The position numbers and the translations under genes are program-made. A stretch of DNA of 64,000 nucleotides from Massilia niastensis DSM 21313. GTDB taxonomy: Bacteria; Pseudomonadota; Gammaproteobacteria; Burkholderiales; Burkholderiaceae_D. Location: contig NZ_KB908093.1 in the NCBI RefSeq assembly GCF_000382345.1, positions 1 through 64,000 on the forward strand, written 5' to 3'. The notes beneath the pieces were generated by a model. It made no database searches. It saw only the letters and a program-made list of their open reading frames with translations, and was not told where the DNA came from. Positions 45,717 to 56,068 of the stretch are shown one piece after another; the first letter of the stretch is position 1, and every line of letters begins with the position of its first letter.

Positions 45717-46991
45717 ATGGGGCTCTTCTCCTTCCTGAAGAAAAAGAACGACGACACGGGCGCCGCCTTCCTGGCGCCCGAGACGCGGCTGCGCGCCGGC
45801 GAGCCGTCGCGCCTGGACAGCGAGGCCGAACGCGCGCGCCAGCGCGAGATCGCGCGCGCCACCGCCGCCAAGATCGACGAGATCGAGCTGGAGATGGCGT
45901 CCGACATCTTCAACGACGACACGGCCTGGGGCAGCCAGGCGCGCCATCCGGCGGCGGCGCCCGCCGCGGTGCCCGAGCCGGCGCCCGATGCCGATCCCGA
46001 CGACAGCCTGGAGCCGGCCGCCGCGCCCGCCAGCGCGCCGGCGGTCGAGGAAAGCGCCATCCTGTACGCCGGCGGCCAGGCGGCGGCCGCCGAACAGCTG
46101 CTGCGCGACTGCCTGGCTACCCTCGGGCGCAGCGAGCGCCTGCCGTGGTGGATGCTGTTCGACCTGTACCAGGCCACTGGCCGCGAACAGGAGTTCGAGA
46201 GCATCGCGATCGACTACGCCAGCCATTTCGAAACCTCCCCGCCGAGCTTCCATGCACCGCTTCCGGTTTCCGGCGAAGCAGCCGCCACGGCCACGGTGGC
46301 GGCGGCCGAGAGCTTCCCGGCGCTGCTCGACGCCGGCGTCGCGCCACGCCTGCAGCGCCTGCTCGATGCCCGCACGCCGGTGGTGCGGCTCGACTTCGGC
46401 GCCGTGCGCCGCGCCGACGAGGACGGCTGCGCGCGCCTGCTGGCGGCCCTGCAGGCCCTGCGCTTCGGCGGCCGCGAGCTGGTGCTGGCCGCTCCCGACA
46501 CCCTGCTGGCCGTGCTCAGGCCGATGCTGGCGATCGGCGTGCGCGAGGCCAGCCAGGCGCCCTGGCTGCTGCTGCTCGAACTCCTGCTGCTGACCAGCCG
46601 CGAAAAGGATTTCGAGGAAACGGCGATGGATTACTGCGTCACCTTCGAGGTGTCGCCGCCCTCGTTCGAGGCGCCGCGCCATGTGTCCACCTCGGCCCCG
46701 GCGCCGGCCGCGGGCGACCGTTTCATGCTGCCGCCCGTGGTGGCCGGCAACGCGGCGCCGCTGTGCGCGGCCATCGACGCCTACGCCGGCGCGCACCAAG
46801 CCGTGGTGCTGGATTGCGCGCGCCTGGCGCGCATCGAGTATGCCTGCGCCGGCGCCCTGCTGGCCCGCCTGCAGGTCCACGCCCAGGCCGGCAAGCGGGT
46901 CGAACTGCGCGAGCTGAACCACCTCGCCGCCGCCCTGCTGCGCCTGCTCGGGGCCGGCGACGGCGTCAGGCTCTACCCGCATCGCTATTAA
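45717..46991 (+). CDS. Duplicated STAS-like protein with twin WLL/SPPSF repeats
   Basis: 424 residues, no signal. Layout: N-terminal amphipathic FLKKK tail and Ala/Pro linker, then a ~38-residue motif at 144-181 (WMLFDLYQATGREQEF then SPPSFHAP). A STAS-like domain at ~197-278 follows, then a second copy of the motif at 283-320 (WLLLLELLLLTSREKDF then SPPSFEAP), and a second STAS-like domain at ~335-420. STAS domains normally carry a phosphorylatable Ser in DSSG; here the sites read DEDG and EYACAG. It may act as a signalling scaffold. It lies between dksA and hslV; the function is unknown. Confidence 0.7.
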   Translation: MGLFSFLKKKNDDTGAAFLAPETRLRAGEPSRLDSEAERARQREIARATAAKIDEIELEMASDIFNDDTAWGSQARHPAAAPAAVPEPAPDADPDDSLEPAAAPASAPAVEESAILYAGGQAAAAEQLLRDCLATLGRSERLPWWMLFDLYQATGREQEFESIAIDYASHFETSPPSFHAPLPVSGEAAATATVAAAESFPALLDAGVAPRLQRLLDARTPVVRLDFGAVRRADEDGCARLLAALQALRFGGRELVLAAPDTLLAVLRPMLAIGVREASQAPWLLLLELLLLTSREKDFEETAMDYCVTFEVSPPSFEAPRHVSTSAPAPAAGDRFMLPPVVAGNAAPLCAAIDAYAGAHQAVVLDCARLARIEYACAGALLARLQVHAQAGKRVELRELNHLAAALLRLLGAGDGVRLYPHRY

Positions 46992-47117
46992 CAAAGCGCC
47001 AACACATCCCGGGGAAACAAACAGCTATTCCTGCCAGAAATTGTTTACTGTCGAGTTTGTCTTGCAATTTGATGCATGGCCCCCACCTCTGGAAAGCTAG
47101 ACAACCACGAGGTCAAA

Positions 47118-47654
47118 ATGGAACAATTTCACGGCACCACCATCGTCAGTGTACGGCGCGGCAACCAGGTAGCGCTGGGCGGCGATGGCCAGGTCACCCT
47201 GGGCAACGTCGTCATGAAGGGCTCCGCGCGCAAGGTGCGCAAGCTCTACCAGGGCAAGGTCCTGTGCGGCTTCGCCGGCGGCACCGCCGATGCCTTCACC
47301 CTGCTCGACCGTTTCGAAGCCAAGCTGGAAAAACACCAGGGCAACCTGCTGCGCGCGTCGGTCGAACTGGCCAAGGACTGGCGCACCGACCGCGTACTGC
47401 GCCGCCTGGAGGCGATGCTGCTGGTGGCCGACCGCGAGTCGACCCTGATCATCACCGGCAACGGCGACGTGCTGGAACCCGAGGACGGCATCGGCGCCAT
47501 CGGTTCGGGCGGCGTGTACGCCCAGTCCGCCGCCAAGGCGCTGTTCGAGAACACCGAGCTGCCGGCCGCCGAAGTGGTCAAGAAGGCGCTGACCATCGCG
47601 GGCGAGCTGTGCATCTATACCAACCTGTCCCACATTATCGAAACCCTGGACTGA
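47118..47654 (+). CDS. hslV: ATP-dependent protease peptidase subunit HslV
   Basis: 178 residues. It forms the double hexameric proteolytic core of HslVU. The N-terminal Thr nucleophile is in GTTIVSVRR, seven residues from the start, so a short MEQFHG propeptide must be removed. [18 protein letters not shown] and GSGG are typical. The ATG at 47118 was chosen because the frame upstream to 47076 is not conserved. hslU follows after 12 nt in the same operon. Confidence 0.97.
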   Translation: MEQFHGTTIVSVRRGNQVALGGDGQVTLGNVVMKGSARKVRKLYQGKVLCGFAGGTADAFTLLDRFEAKLEKHQGNLLRASVELAKDWRTDRVLRRLEAMLLVADRESTLIITGNGDVLEPEDGIGAIGSGGVYAQSAAKALFENTELPAAEVVKKALTIAGELCIYTNLSHIIETLD

Positions 47655-47666
47655 AGCGGCCATACC

Positions 47667-49001
47667 ATGAACATGACCCCTCCCGAAATCGTCTCCGAAC
47701 TGGACAAGCATGTGGTCGGCCAATCCAGGGCCAAGCGCGCGGTCGCGATCGCGCTGCGTAACCGCTGGCGCCGCCAGCAGGTCGAGGAACCGCTGCGCCA
47801 CGAGATCACGCCCAAGAACATCCTGATGATCGGCCCGACCGGCGTCGGCAAGACCGAGATCGCGCGCCGACTGGCCAAGCTGGCCGACGCGCCCTTCATC
47901 AAGATCGAGGCGACCAAGTTCACGGAGGTCGGCTACGTCGGCCGCGACGTCGACACCATCATCCGCGACCTGATCGACATCGGCGTCAAGCAGACCCGCG
48001 CCAGCGAGCAGAAGAAGGTGCGCCAGCGCGCCGAGGATGCCGCCGAGGACCGCATCATCGACATCCTGGTGCCGCCGGCGCGCGATTTCGGCTTCAACGT
48101 CAACAGCACCGAAGCCAAGGAAGGCGACAGCACCCGCCAGACCTTCCGCAAGCGCCTGCGCGAAGGCTCGCTCGACGACCGCGAGATCGAGATCGAAGTG
48201 GCCGACGCCGCGCCGCAGATGGAAATCATGGCGCCGCCGGGCATGGAAGAGATGACCGAGCAGATCAAGTCGATGTTCGCCGGCGTCGGCGCGGCGCGCA
48301 AGAAGCCGCGCAAGATGAAGATCAAGGAAGCGATGAAGCTGCTGGTCGACGAGGAAGCGGCCAAGCTGATCAACGAAGACGAGATGAAGCAGAAGGCGAT
48401 CGCCAACGTCGAGCAGAACGGCATCGTGTTCCTGGACGAGATCGACAAGATCGCCACCCGTTCCGAGCATGGCGGCGCCGACGTCTCGCGCGCCGGCGTG
48501 CAGCGCGACCTGCTGCCGCTGGTCGAGGGCACCACGGTGAACACCAAGTACGGCATGATCCGCACCGACCACATCCTGTTCATCGCCTCGGGCGCCTTCC
48601 ACCTGGCCAAGCCCTCGGACCTGATCCCGGAGCTGCAGGGCCGCTTCCCGATCCGGGTCGAACTGGAATCGCTGTCGATCGCCGACTTCAAGAGCATCCT
48701 GACCTCGACCGACGCCAGCCTGACCAAGCAGTACGAAGCGCTGCTGGCGACCGAAGGCGTGAAGGTCGACTTCCTCGAGGAAGGCATCCACCGCCTGGCC
48801 GAGATCGCGTTCTCGGTCAACGAACGCACCGAGAACATCGGCGCGCGCCGCCTGTACACGGTGATGGAAAAGCTGCTCGAGGAAATCTCGTTCACCGCCG
48901 GCGCCGAGAAGGACCAGGTGGTGCGGATCGACGCGCCCTACGTCAACGACCGGCTCGACAAGCTGGCGGTCAACGAAGACCTGTCGCGCTACGTGCTGTA
49001 A
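47667..49001 (+). CDS. hslU: HslU ATPase subunit
   Basis: 444 residues, AAA+ unfoldase that feeds HslV. Walker A GPTGVGKT is at 56-63 and Walker B is VFLDEIDK. The I-domain insertion runs from ~110 to ~240 and includes the Met-rich [32 protein letters not shown] is the sensor 2 region, and the C-terminal YVL tail that docks into HslV is present (DLSRYVL). It is cotranscribed with hslV and followed after 25 nt by a small basic ORF. Confidence 0.97.
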   Translation: MNMTPPEIVSELDKHVVGQSRAKRAVAIALRNRWRRQQVEEPLRHEITPKNILMIGPTGVGKTEIARRLAKLADAPFIKIEATKFTEVGYVGRDVDTIIRDLIDIGVKQTRASEQKKVRQRAEDAAEDRIIDILVPPARDFGFNVNSTEAKEGDSTRQTFRKRLREGSLDDREIEIEVADAAPQMEIMAPPGMEEMTEQIKSMFAGVGAARKKPRKMKIKEAMKLLVDEEAAKLINEDEMKQKAIANVEQNGIVFLDEIDKIATRSEHGGADVSRAGVQRDLLPLVEGTTVNTKYGMIRTDHILFIASGAFHLAKPSDLIPELQGRFPIRVELESLSIADFKSILTSTDASLTKQYEALLATEGVKVDFLEEGIHRLAEIAFSVNERTENIGARRLYTVMEKLLEEISFTAGAEKDQVVRIDAPYVNDRLDKLAVNEDLSRYVL

Positions 49002-49026
49002 GCGTCCAAGCAACCAGGAGACCCGC

Positions 49027-49230
49027 ATGGCGAACAAGGCACTCGCGACCCGGCAGAAGATGCGCCTGCGGGTCGAACCTTCGCAACAGTTCGGCAAGCC
49101 GCGCAACCCGATCGCGGCCCTGGCCAAGGCCCGCGCGGCCGGCGCCCACGCCAAGCCGCTGTCGAGCGAGCGGCAGGAAGCCAAGCGGGCGCTCAAGAAG
49201 GCGAAGCTGGTCGCGGACGACGACGAATAA
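49027..49230 (+). CDS. Small basic conserved hypothetical protein
   Basis: 67 residues, very rich in Lys, Arg and Ala with an acidic DDDE tail (MANKALATRQKMRLRVEP start). No signal, helix or named domain. It has a good AGGAG site 8 nt upstream and lies 25 nt past hslU with a terminator after it, so it looks like a real third gene of the hslVU operon. A nucleic-acid-binding role would be a guess. Confidence 0.65.
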   Translation: MANKALATRQKMRLRVEPSQQFGKPRNPIAALAKARAAGAHAKPLSSERQEAKRALKKAKLVADDDE

Positions 49231-49283
49231 TCCCCGATGTCGCCGGGCGGCGCAGCCGTCCGGCATGTAACGGTCCTCCCTTG

Positions 49284-49312
49284 GCGGGCGCGCTTGCGTG
49301 CCCGCTTTTTTT
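49284..49312 (+). terminator. Terminator of the hslVU operon
   Basis: The stem GCGGGCGCG/CGTGCCCGC (49284-49292, 49297-49305) with loop CTTG and one G-T pair is followed by T7. Confidence 0.93.
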
Positions 49313-49392
49313 CGTGTGCGCCGGTCGCCCCGCCCTTGTGCCTCATCCGATTCGCAGGTACATTCAGCCGCATCGACCCCGCATGGAACACC

Positions 49393-50124
49393 ATGAGCTC
49401 CCCCGAACTCGTCCTCGACGTGCTGCGCGCCCAGCTGCGCGCGGCCGGCATCACCTACAAGGCGCTGGCCGAGCGCATCGGCGTGAGCGAATCGAGCGTC
49501 AAGCGCATGTTCGGGCAGAAGGACATGGCGCTGTCGCGGCTGGCCCAGATCTGCCAGGCCACCGGCATCGCGATGGAAGACGTGCTGCGCGGCGCGCTCG
49601 ATGCGCGCACCCAGGCCGACGCCCTGACCCTGCCGCAGGAAACCTCGCTGGTGGCCAATCCGCGCCTGCTGCTGGTGGCGATCTGCTGCCTCGGCCACTG
49701 GGGCATGGAACAGATCGTCGAGACCTACCGCCTCACCGAAGCGCAATGCATCGGCCTGCTCGTCGAACTCGACCGGCTCGGACTGATCGAACTCAAACCC
49801 CTGAACCGCTACACCTTGCGGGTGTCGAACGCCTTCCGCTGGCTGCCCGACGGACCGGTGCAGCGCTACTTCCGCGAACAGGTGGTGGGCGATTATTTTT
49901 CGGGCGGCTTCGACGGGCCCGGCGAAACGCTGATGTGCCTGCCGGCCCGGCTGTCGGCCGCCAGCGCCCAGGAACTGACGCAGAAGATCGGCCAGCTGGC
50001 CGGCGAACTGGCGCGCCTGCACCGCAACGACCGCAGGCTGCCGGCGAGTGAACGAGAGGGATTTACGCTGCTGGTGGGGTGCAGGTCGTGGGAACTGGCG
50101 GCGTTCACCGCGCTGCGGCGCTAG
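49393..50124 (+). CDS. XRE-type helix-turn-helix regulator
   Basis: 243 residues. Residues ~20-62 are a lambda-repressor-like HTH (TYKALAERIGVSESSVKRMF). The remaining ~170 residues have no named domain but contain a winged-helix-like stretch (TEAQCIGLLVELDRLGLIEL). The family (Cro/CI-like transcriptional regulators of betaproteobacteria) has no assigned ligand. The frame is open upstream to 49237, but 49393 starts the conserved region. It converges with gspC, 29 nt away. Confidence 0.82.
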   Translation: MSSPELVLDVLRAQLRAAGITYKALAERIGVSESSVKRMFGQKDMALSRLAQICQATGIAMEDVLRGALDARTQADALTLPQETSLVANPRLLLVAICCLGHWGMEQIVETYRLTEAQCIGLLVELDRLGLIELKPLNRYTLRVSNAFRWLPDGPVQRYFREQVVGDYFSGGFDGPGETLMCLPARLSAASAQELTQKIGQLAGELARLHRNDRRLPASEREGFTLLVGCRSWELAAFTALRR

Positions 50125-50153
50125 CCGGCGCGCCAGGCGAGGCGCCGTGACGC

Positions 50154-50975
50154 CTAGCGGGTCGGCGGATTCTGCTGCTGCGCCGGGCTGTTGACCGGGT
50201 TCGGCGCCGGCGGCATCTGCACCTGCTGCGGAGGCGCCTGGTCCGGATCGACCGGGGCCGGATCCGCATCCGGATCGACAGCGCTGGGTTCCGTCTGCGG
50301 GTTGAGGGCCGCCTCCGCCGCCGCATCCATCTTCGGCTCGGGCACGACCTCGACGTTCTGCTGCTGCTGCTGCTGTTGCTGTTGCTGCTGCTGCTGCTGC
50401 CGTTGCTGCAATTGTTGCTGTTGCTGCTGCTGCGCGGCCTGGGCCGGCTGCCCGCCGCGCATGCCTGGCGGCGGACTCACCGCGCCCGGCGAGGTCTGCG
50501 GCTCGACGCCCGGCTCCGGCGCCGCGCCCACCAGGGTCGGCGAGGCCTGGGCGCCATCCGGCGCGGCGGGGGCTTGCTGCGGCCGGGTATCGGTCGCCAG
50601 CTCCACCCGCTTCATCACGCCGCCGTCGGACAGCATCACGTAGCGCTGGTGCACTTCGGCCACCACGACGCCGGGCGCGATCTCGCGGCCGATGCGCACC
50701 GCCACCGGCGGCGCGCCATCGGCCACCATGATGACGGCGCTGTTCGGGCCCGCCGCCACCACGCCGGTGAGCTGGAAGTTCGAGATCTGGGTCGAGGGCT
50801 GGCCGCCGAACAGGGTCGCGGCCGCGTCCACGCTCGGTTCCGCCTGCGCCGAGACCGGCGCCGCCGCCAGCGGCCGCTGGGGCGGCTTGTACAGCTGCAG
50901 CACCCAGTAGGCGATCGATGCCGCCAACAGGATCAGGGCGAGCAGGCTGAGGATAATGGGCAAACGCTTGTTCAT
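50154..50975 (-). CDS. gspC: Type II secretion inner-membrane protein GspC with polyglutamine tail
   Basis: 273 residues. A single N-terminal transmembrane helix (IILSLLALILLAASIAYWVL) is followed by the HR (homology region) domain (FQLTGVVA, then RIGREIAPGVVVAEVH) that contacts GspD. In place of a PDZ domain the C-terminal half is low complexity: Pro-rich, then 23 Gln in 25 residues at 182-206, then acidic and Pro-rich. The role is to link the inner-membrane platform to the secretin. It is the last gene of the operon. ATG 50975 starts the membrane helix directly. Confidence 0.87.
   Translation of the reverse strand: MNKRLPIILSLLALILLAASIAYWVLQLYKPPQRPLAAAPVSAQAEPSVDAAATLFGGQPSTQISNFQLTGVVAAGPNSAVIMVADGAPPVAVRIGREIAPGVVVAEVHQRYVMLSDGGVMKRVELATDTRPQQAPAAPDGAQASPTLVGAAPEPGVEPQTSPGAVSPPPGMRGGQPAQAAQQQQQQQLQQRQQQQQQQQQQQQQQNVEVVPEPKMDAAAEAALNPQTEPSAVDPDADPAPVDPDQAPPQQVQMPPAPNPVNSPAQQQNPPTR
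50358..50432. repeat. CAG/CAA microsatellite in gspC
   Basis: 25 codons, 23 of them Gln (mostly CAG), interrupted by one Leu and one Arg. It is a triplet repeat, so length changes would keep the frame. It encodes GspC residues 182-206. Confidence 0.95.
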
Positions 50976-50988
50976 GGGTTCCTTGGGA

Positions 50989-52212
50989 TCATTGCACCAG
51001 CTGGTTGATTTCGATGATCGGCATCAGCACCGCCAGCACGATCAGCAGCACCACCAGGCCCATCGCCAGGATCAGCACCGGCTCGAGCAGGCCGGCAATG
51101 GTCAGGGTGCGGCGTTCGAGGTCGGCCTGCTGCGAGTTCGCGGCGCGCTCCAGCATGGCCGGCAGTTCACCGGTGATCTCGCCGGCACGGATCATGTGCA
51201 CCAGCATGGGTGGGAAATGCTTCTGCGCCGACAGCGCCCGCGCCAGGCTCACGCCTTCGCGCACGCTGGCGGTCGCCTGTTCGACCAGTTCGCGCATCGC
51301 CACGTTCGACAGGGTGTCGCGGCTGGTGTCAAGCGCGCGCAGGATCGGCACGCCGGAACCGGTGGTGATCGCCAGGGTGCTGGCGAAACGCGCCGTGTTC
51401 AGGCTGCGCTCGAACTTGCCATAGACCGGAGCGTTGAGCAGCCAGGTATGCCAGCGCCGCTTCAGGTCGGGGTTGCGCAGCGCGCGCCGCCACAGCCAGA
51501 ACGCGCCGCCCAGCAGGATGGCGACATAGATGCCGTAGGCGCGCGTGAAGTCGGACACGGCCAGCATCATCACGGTCAGGACCGGCAGCTTCTGCTTGGT
51601 GTTGGCGAACACCGAGACGATCTGCGGCACCACGTAGGTCAGCAGGAAGATCACGATCGCGAACGCGACCACGGTGACGATGGCCGGATAGGTAAAGGCC
51701 AAGCGCACCTTCTGCACCAGCGCGTTGCGGCGCTCGATGTAATCGGCCAGGCGCGACAGCACGCGCGCCAGCTGACCGATCTGCTCGCCCGACGAGACCA
51801 GCGCGCGGTAGATTTCGGCGAAGTCGCGCGGATGGCGCGACAGCGCCGTCGAGAACGACGAACCGCCCGTCACCTCAGACCGGATCGAGGCGATCAGGTC
51901 GCGCAGGTAGGGACGCTCGGCCTGCTCCAGCAGGGCCGTGAAGGCCTGCTCGAGCGGCAGCCCGGCTTCGAGCAGGCTGGCCAGCTGGCGCGTGAACAGC
52001 GCCAGTTCGACCTGCGACAGGCGCTCGCCGATGCCGCGCGAGCGGGTGGTGGCGCCGGAGGCGTCGACCTGGGCCGCGATCGCTTCCACATTCAAGGGAG
52101 TCAGGCCCTGGGTGCGCAGGTCGGCGCGCGCGGCGCGCGGGCTGTCGGCGTTGACCACGCCCTTGCGGGTGGCCCCGCCGGCGTCGACCGCTTCGTATCG
52201 GAAGGCCGGCAT
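50989..52212 (-). CDS. gspF: Type II secretion inner-membrane platform protein GspF
   Basis: 407 residues. Two repeated GspF domains each carry the F..(Q/R)L..LL..G.PL..A pattern (ALFTRQLASLLEAGLPLEQA; then ARFASTLAITTGSGVPILRA). Three transmembrane helices lie at ~170-190, ~220-240 and the C-terminus (VLILAMGLVVLLIVLAVL). It couples GspE to pseudopilus assembly. It starts 3 nt after gspE ends. Confidence 0.96.
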   Translation of the reverse strand: MPAFRYEAVDAGGATRKGVVNADSPRAARADLRTQGLTPLNVEAIAAQVDASGATTRSRGIGERLSQVELALFTRQLASLLEAGLPLEQAFTALLEQAERPYLRDLIASIRSEVTGGSSFSTALSRHPRDFAEIYRALVSSGEQIGQLARVLSRLADYIERRNALVQKVRLAFTYPAIVTVVAFAIVIFLLTYVVPQIVSVFANTKQKLPVLTVMMLAVSDFTRAYGIYVAILLGGAFWLWRRALRNPDLKRRWHTWLLNAPVYGKFERSLNTARFASTLAITTGSGVPILRALDTSRDTLSNVAMRELVEQATASVREGVSLARALSAQKHFPPMLVHMIRAGEITGELPAMLERAANSQQADLERRTLTIAGLLEPVLILAMGLVVLLIVLAVLMPIIEINQLVQ

Positions 52213-52215
52213 CGC

Positions 52216-53637
52216 TTATTCCTTGGTCACGCGCAGCAGTTCCGGCAGCGTGGTGGTGCCGTCGCGCAGGAAGCGCTCGCCGTCTTCGCGCATGGTCTTC
52301 ATGCCCGACTTCATGGCGGTGTCGCGGATCTCGGCCTCGGAGGCGCGGTTGTGGATCTGGGCGCGGATTTCCTCGGTGGTGGTGAGCAGCTCGTACACGC
52401 CGACCCGGCCGTGGTAGCCGGTATGGCCGCAGCGGTCGCAGCCGACCGCATGCCAGGTCTTGCCGTCGAAGGTCTTGCACTGCGAGCACAGCTTGCGCAC
52501 CAGGCGCTGCGCCTGCACGCCCAGCAAGGATGAAGACAACAGGAACGGTTCGATGCCCATGTCCAGCAGGCGCGTCACGGCCGAGGCGGCGTCGTTGGTG
52601 TGCAGGGTCGCCAGCACCAGGTGGCCGGTGAGCGAGGCCTGCACCGCGATCTGCGCGGTTTCCAGGTCGCGTATCTCGCCGATCATGATCACGTCCGGGT
52701 CCTGGCGCAGGATCGCGCGCAGCGCCTTGGCGAAGGTCATGTCGATGCGGGCGTTGACCTGGGTCTGGCCGACGCCGTTCAGGTCGTATTCGATCGGGTC
52801 TTCCACCGTCATGATGTTGGTGGAGGACGCGTTCAGGCGCGACAGCGCCGCGTACAGCGTGGTGGTCTTGCCGGAACCGGTCGGGCCGGTAACCAGCACG
52901 ATCCCGTGCGGCTGGTTGATCAGGCGGTCGAACTCCGGCAGCATGTCCTCGCTCATGCCCAGGTGGGACAGGTCGAGGCGGCCGGCTTCCTTGTCGAGCA
53001 GACGCAGCACCGCGCGCTCGCCGTGGCCGGTCGGCAGGGTCGAGACGCGCACGTCGACCGGCTTGCCGCCCACGCGCAGGGTGATGCGGCCATCCTGCGG
53101 CAGGCGCTTCTCGGCGATGTCGAGCTGCGACATGATCTTGATACGCGAGATCAGCGAGGCGTGGATCGCCTTCTTGGGACGCACGATGTCGCGCAGCGCG
53201 CCGTCGATGCGGAAGCGCACGACCGAGGTCTGCTCGAAGGGTTCGATGTGGATGTCGGAGGCGCCTTCGCGCAGCGACTGGGTCAGCAGCGCGTTGATCA
53301 TGCGGATCACCGGGGCGTCGTCGGACGATTCCAGCAGGTCTTCGATGGCCGGCACGTCCTGCAGCAGCCGGGTAAGGTCGAGGTCGGCATCGAACTCGTC
53401 CACCACCTGGGAAGCGTCGCCGCCGCCGCCGGCATAGGCGCTGGCGATGGCGTCGTCCAGTTCGCCGCGGTCGAGGCGGCGCAGGGTGATGCGGCCGAAG
53501 CGGCGCGACACCTCGGCGATCGCGGCCGGCGAAGTGGTGCCGGACACCAGTACTTCGATGCTCTGTCCGGGTTCGTCGCCGCCGCGCGCCAGCACGCCAT
53601 GGTCGCGTGCGAAAGCGTAAGGCAACAGATTGTTCAT
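52216..53637 (-). CDS. gspE: Type II secretion ATPase GspE
   Basis: 473 residues. Cytoplasmic AAA-like motor that drives pseudopilus growth. Walker A is [10 protein letters not shown]; the Asp box, MIGEIRD (Walker B) and TLHTND (His box) are all present. The zinc site has two CxxC pairs (CSQC, CDRC). The ATG at 53637 lies 7 nt after the gspD stop; the frame open to 53679 overlaps gspD and lacks conserved residues. Confidence 0.97.
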   Translation of the reverse strand: MNNLLPYAFARDHGVLARGGDEPGQSIEVLVSGTTSPAAIAEVSRRFGRITLRRLDRGELDDAIASAYAGGGGDASQVVDEFDADLDLTRLLQDVPAIEDLLESSDDAPVIRMINALLTQSLREGASDIHIEPFEQTSVVRFRIDGALRDIVRPKKAIHASLISRIKIMSQLDIAEKRLPQDGRITLRVGGKPVDVRVSTLPTGHGERAVLRLLDKEAGRLDLSHLGMSEDMLPEFDRLINQPHGIVLVTGPTGSGKTTTLYAALSRLNASSTNIMTVEDPIEYDLNGVGQTQVNARIDMTFAKALRAILRQDPDVIMIGEIRDLETAQIAVQASLTGHLVLATLHTNDAASAVTRLLDMGIEPFLLSSSLLGVQAQRLVRKLCSQCKTFDGKTWHAVGCDRCGHTGYHGRVGVYELLTTTEEIRAQIHNRASEAEIRDTAMKSGMKTMREDGERFLRDGTTTLPELLRVTKE

Positions 53638-53644
53638 GATGAGG

Positions 53645-56068
53645 TCAATTCTGGTTCGGTGGCTGGCCAGGCTGGACACTGGCCGGCGGGTTAGGCTGGG
53701 CGGTGCCCGGCATAACCGGACGGAACTGCGCGGCCGGCGTGGCCTGGCTACCCGGCTGGGCGGCCGGCTGGGCCGCGCCCGGGACGGCTTGCGAGGACTG
53801 GCCCTGGCCCGGACGCGCCTGGACCGGCTGCGTCTGCCCCGGCTGGGTCTGCGCCGGCTGGGCTGGCTGGGGCTGGCCCGGCACGGTGGCCGGCATCCTG
53901 GCCATGCCGCCGCCGGACGGTGGCTGGCCGTTGGTCAATGGGGGCAGCAGCGGCGCGCCCAGGTCGCGCAGCAGCGGCGAATCGGCCGGCTGGCCCGAGG
54001 CGCCCGCCGCGCGCATGAATTCGTAGCGGTCCATCGCGAGCGAGTTCGAGGCTTCCTTGCTGCGCACCACCACCGGCCGCAGGAATACCATCAGGTTGGT
54101 CTTGTTGCGGGTGCGGGTGCGGTACTTGAACAGGTTGCCCAGGATCGGGATATCGCCCAGGCCGCGTACCTTTTCCTCGCCATCGCCCTCGGTGTCCTCG
54201 ATCAGGCCGCCGAGCACGATGATCTGGCCGTCGTCGGCCAGCACATTGCTTTCGATCGCGCGCACGTTGGTGGTCAGGCCCGACGACAGGTTGCGGGTCG
54301 AGACATCGACGCTCGAGTTCTCGTGGTAGATCGCCATCTTGATGGTGCCGCCTTCCGAGATCTGCGGGCGCACCTTGAGCAGCAGGCCGACGTCCTTGCG
54401 GTCGACGGTCTGGAACGGGTTGCCGCCGCCGGTGCTGCCGGAGGTCGTGAACGAGCCGGTGATGATCGGCACGTTCTGGCCGACCTTGATCGTCGCCAGT
54501 TCGTTGTCCAGCGTAATCATGTTCGGCGTGGACAGGATGTTGGCGTTGCCGTCCGTTTCGAGGGCGCGCGCGATGGCGCCCAGGCCCAGCTCGCCATTGA
54601 TCTGGCGGAAGATACCGATCGACAGGCCGCCCGGCAAGACCGGCGTCGAGGTGCCGCTCAGCCCCTGGCTCGCGGCCGCGGCCAGGTTGACGATGCTGTT
54701 CGACGAGTTGCTGCCGCTGAAGTTCTGCAGGCCGCCGAGGCGGTACCTGCTCTCGGAGTCGCCGGTGGCGCCGACCCACTGCACGCCGAACTCGGAGGCC
54801 TTGTTCGAGGTCACCTCGACCACCAGCGCCTCGATGTAGACCTGGGCGCGGCGCACGTCGAGCTGGTCGATGACGGCGCGCAGGTTGCGGTAGACGGCGT
54901 CCGGCGCCGTGATGATCAGGCTGTTGGTCGAGGCGTCGGCCTGGATGAAGCCCGAGCCCTGGCCGCCGCCGGCGCCGCCCGCGGTCGCCTGGCTCTGCTG
55001 GCCGAAGCTGCCGCCGGTGCCGCCCATGCCGGTGCTGCTCTGCTGGCCCTGCTGGCCGCCGAGCCCGCCGCCCTGCTGGCCGCTGCCGGTGGACGCGGTG
55101 ATCGACCCGCCCGAGGTGCCCTGCTGCTGCACCGGCACCGCCGAGGCGTCCTGCGACACCACGGCGCGCAGGGTCTGCGCCACGCGGCTGGCGTCGGCGT
55201 TCTTCAGGTAGACGACGTGGATGTTGCCCTGCGACGTGGTCTGCTGGTCGAGGCGCGCGATCAGGCCCTTGGCCAGGTTGGCGCGCGCCTGCGAGGGGGC
55301 GCGGACCACGAGCGAATTGGTGCGCGGATCGGCCAGCACCGTGACGCGGCCCGAATCGCCGCCGGCGGATGGCTCCATCAGGCGCGTGACCAGGGTGGCG
55401 ATGTCGCTGGCGATGGCGTTGCGGACCGGAATGACATCGAGGTCGGCGGCCACCGGCGCGTCGAGCGCGGCGATGATCTTGGCCAGGCGGCGCAGGTTGT
55501 CCGCGTAGTCGGTGATGACCAGGGTGTTGTTGCCCGGATTGGCCGTGATCGAGTTGTTCGGCGAGATCAGCGGGCGCAGCACGGCGGTGAGGTTGGGCGC
55601 CGATTCGTAGGACAGGTAGAACACCTGGGTCGCGATCTGGTCGCCGCTGGCCTTGCTGGCGCGCACGCCGCCGACCTGGGTCGGCGCGGACTGCAGCTTG
55701 GCCTCGGCTTCCGGCACCACCTTGGCATAGCCGTCGCCGCTGGTGACCACCGCATAGCCCTGCAGGCGCAGCGCCGAGGTCAGCAGGCCGAAGGCCTGGG
55801 TCTTGCTCAGCGATTTCTCGGACACCAGGGTCAGGGTGCCCTTGACGCGCGGATCGATGATGAAGGTCATGCCGGTGTAGTGGCCGATCGCCTTGATCAC
55901 CGACTCGATGTCGGCGTTGACGAAGCTGAGGGCCGCGGCATTCGCACTTTCCTGGGCCCGGGCCGGCGCCGGCGGCAAGGCCGTGGCGGCGAAGCAGCAC
56001 AGCATGGCGCCGGCGGCAAGGCGGCGCAGCGCCGGGATCGTGGAGGTCGTACGGGAATTTTTTTTCAT
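53645..56068 (-). CDS. gspD: Type II secretion secretin GspD
   Basis: 807 residues, long for a secretin (~650-700). The signal peptide is followed by N0-N1-N2 domains ([18 protein letters not shown]). A Gly/Gln-rich insert at ~313-370 lies within the N3 region. The secretin domain follows ([55 protein letters not shown]). The last ~95 residues (from ~713) are a Pro/Gln-rich tail with PGQ repeats rather than a compact pilotin-binding S domain. It forms the outer-membrane channel. Its start shares one base with the gspN stop. Confidence 0.95.
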   Translation of the reverse strand: MKKNSRTTSTIPALRRLAAGAMLCCFAATALPPAPARAQESANAAALSFVNADIESVIKAIGHYTGMTFIIDPRVKGTLTLVSEKSLSKTQAFGLLTSALRLQGYAVVTSGDGYAKVVPEAEAKLQSAPTQVGGVRASKASGDQIATQVFYLSYESAPNLTAVLRPLISPNNSITANPGNNTLVITDYADNLRRLAKIIAALDAPVAADLDVIPVRNAIASDIATLVTRLMEPSAGGDSGRVTVLADPRTNSLVVRAPSQARANLAKGLIARLDQQTTSQGNIHVVYLKNADASRVAQTLRAVVSQDASAVPVQQQGTSGGSITASTGSGQQGGGLGGQQGQQSSTGMGGTGGSFGQQSQATAGGAGGGQGSGFIQADASTNSLIITAPDAVYRNLRAVIDQLDVRRAQVYIEALVVEVTSNKASEFGVQWVGATGDSESRYRLGGLQNFSGSNSSNSIVNLAAAASQGLSGTSTPVLPGGLSIGIFRQINGELGLGAIARALETDGNANILSTPNMITLDNELATIKVGQNVPIITGSFTTSGSTGGGNPFQTVDRKDVGLLLKVRPQISEGGTIKMAIYHENSSVDVSTRNLSSGLTTNVRAIESNVLADDGQIIVLGGLIEDTEGDGEEKVRGLGDIPILGNLFKYRTRTRNKTNLMVFLRPVVVRSKEASNSLAMDRYEFMRAAGASGQPADSPLLRDLGAPLLPPLTNGQPPSGGGMARMPATVPGQPQPAQPAQTQPGQTQPVQARPGQGQSSQAVPGAAQPAAQPGSQATPAAQFRPVMPGTAQPNPPASVQPGQPPNQN

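Noticed and set aside
50358..50432. CRISPR-like array
   Set aside because: It is a triplet microsatellite. No array of spaced repeats was found anywhere in the window.
50191..50643. A plus-strand ORF with a run of Cys residues
   Set aside because: It is the antisense reading of the CAG tract in gspC (CTG/TGC repeats), not a metallothionein-like gene.
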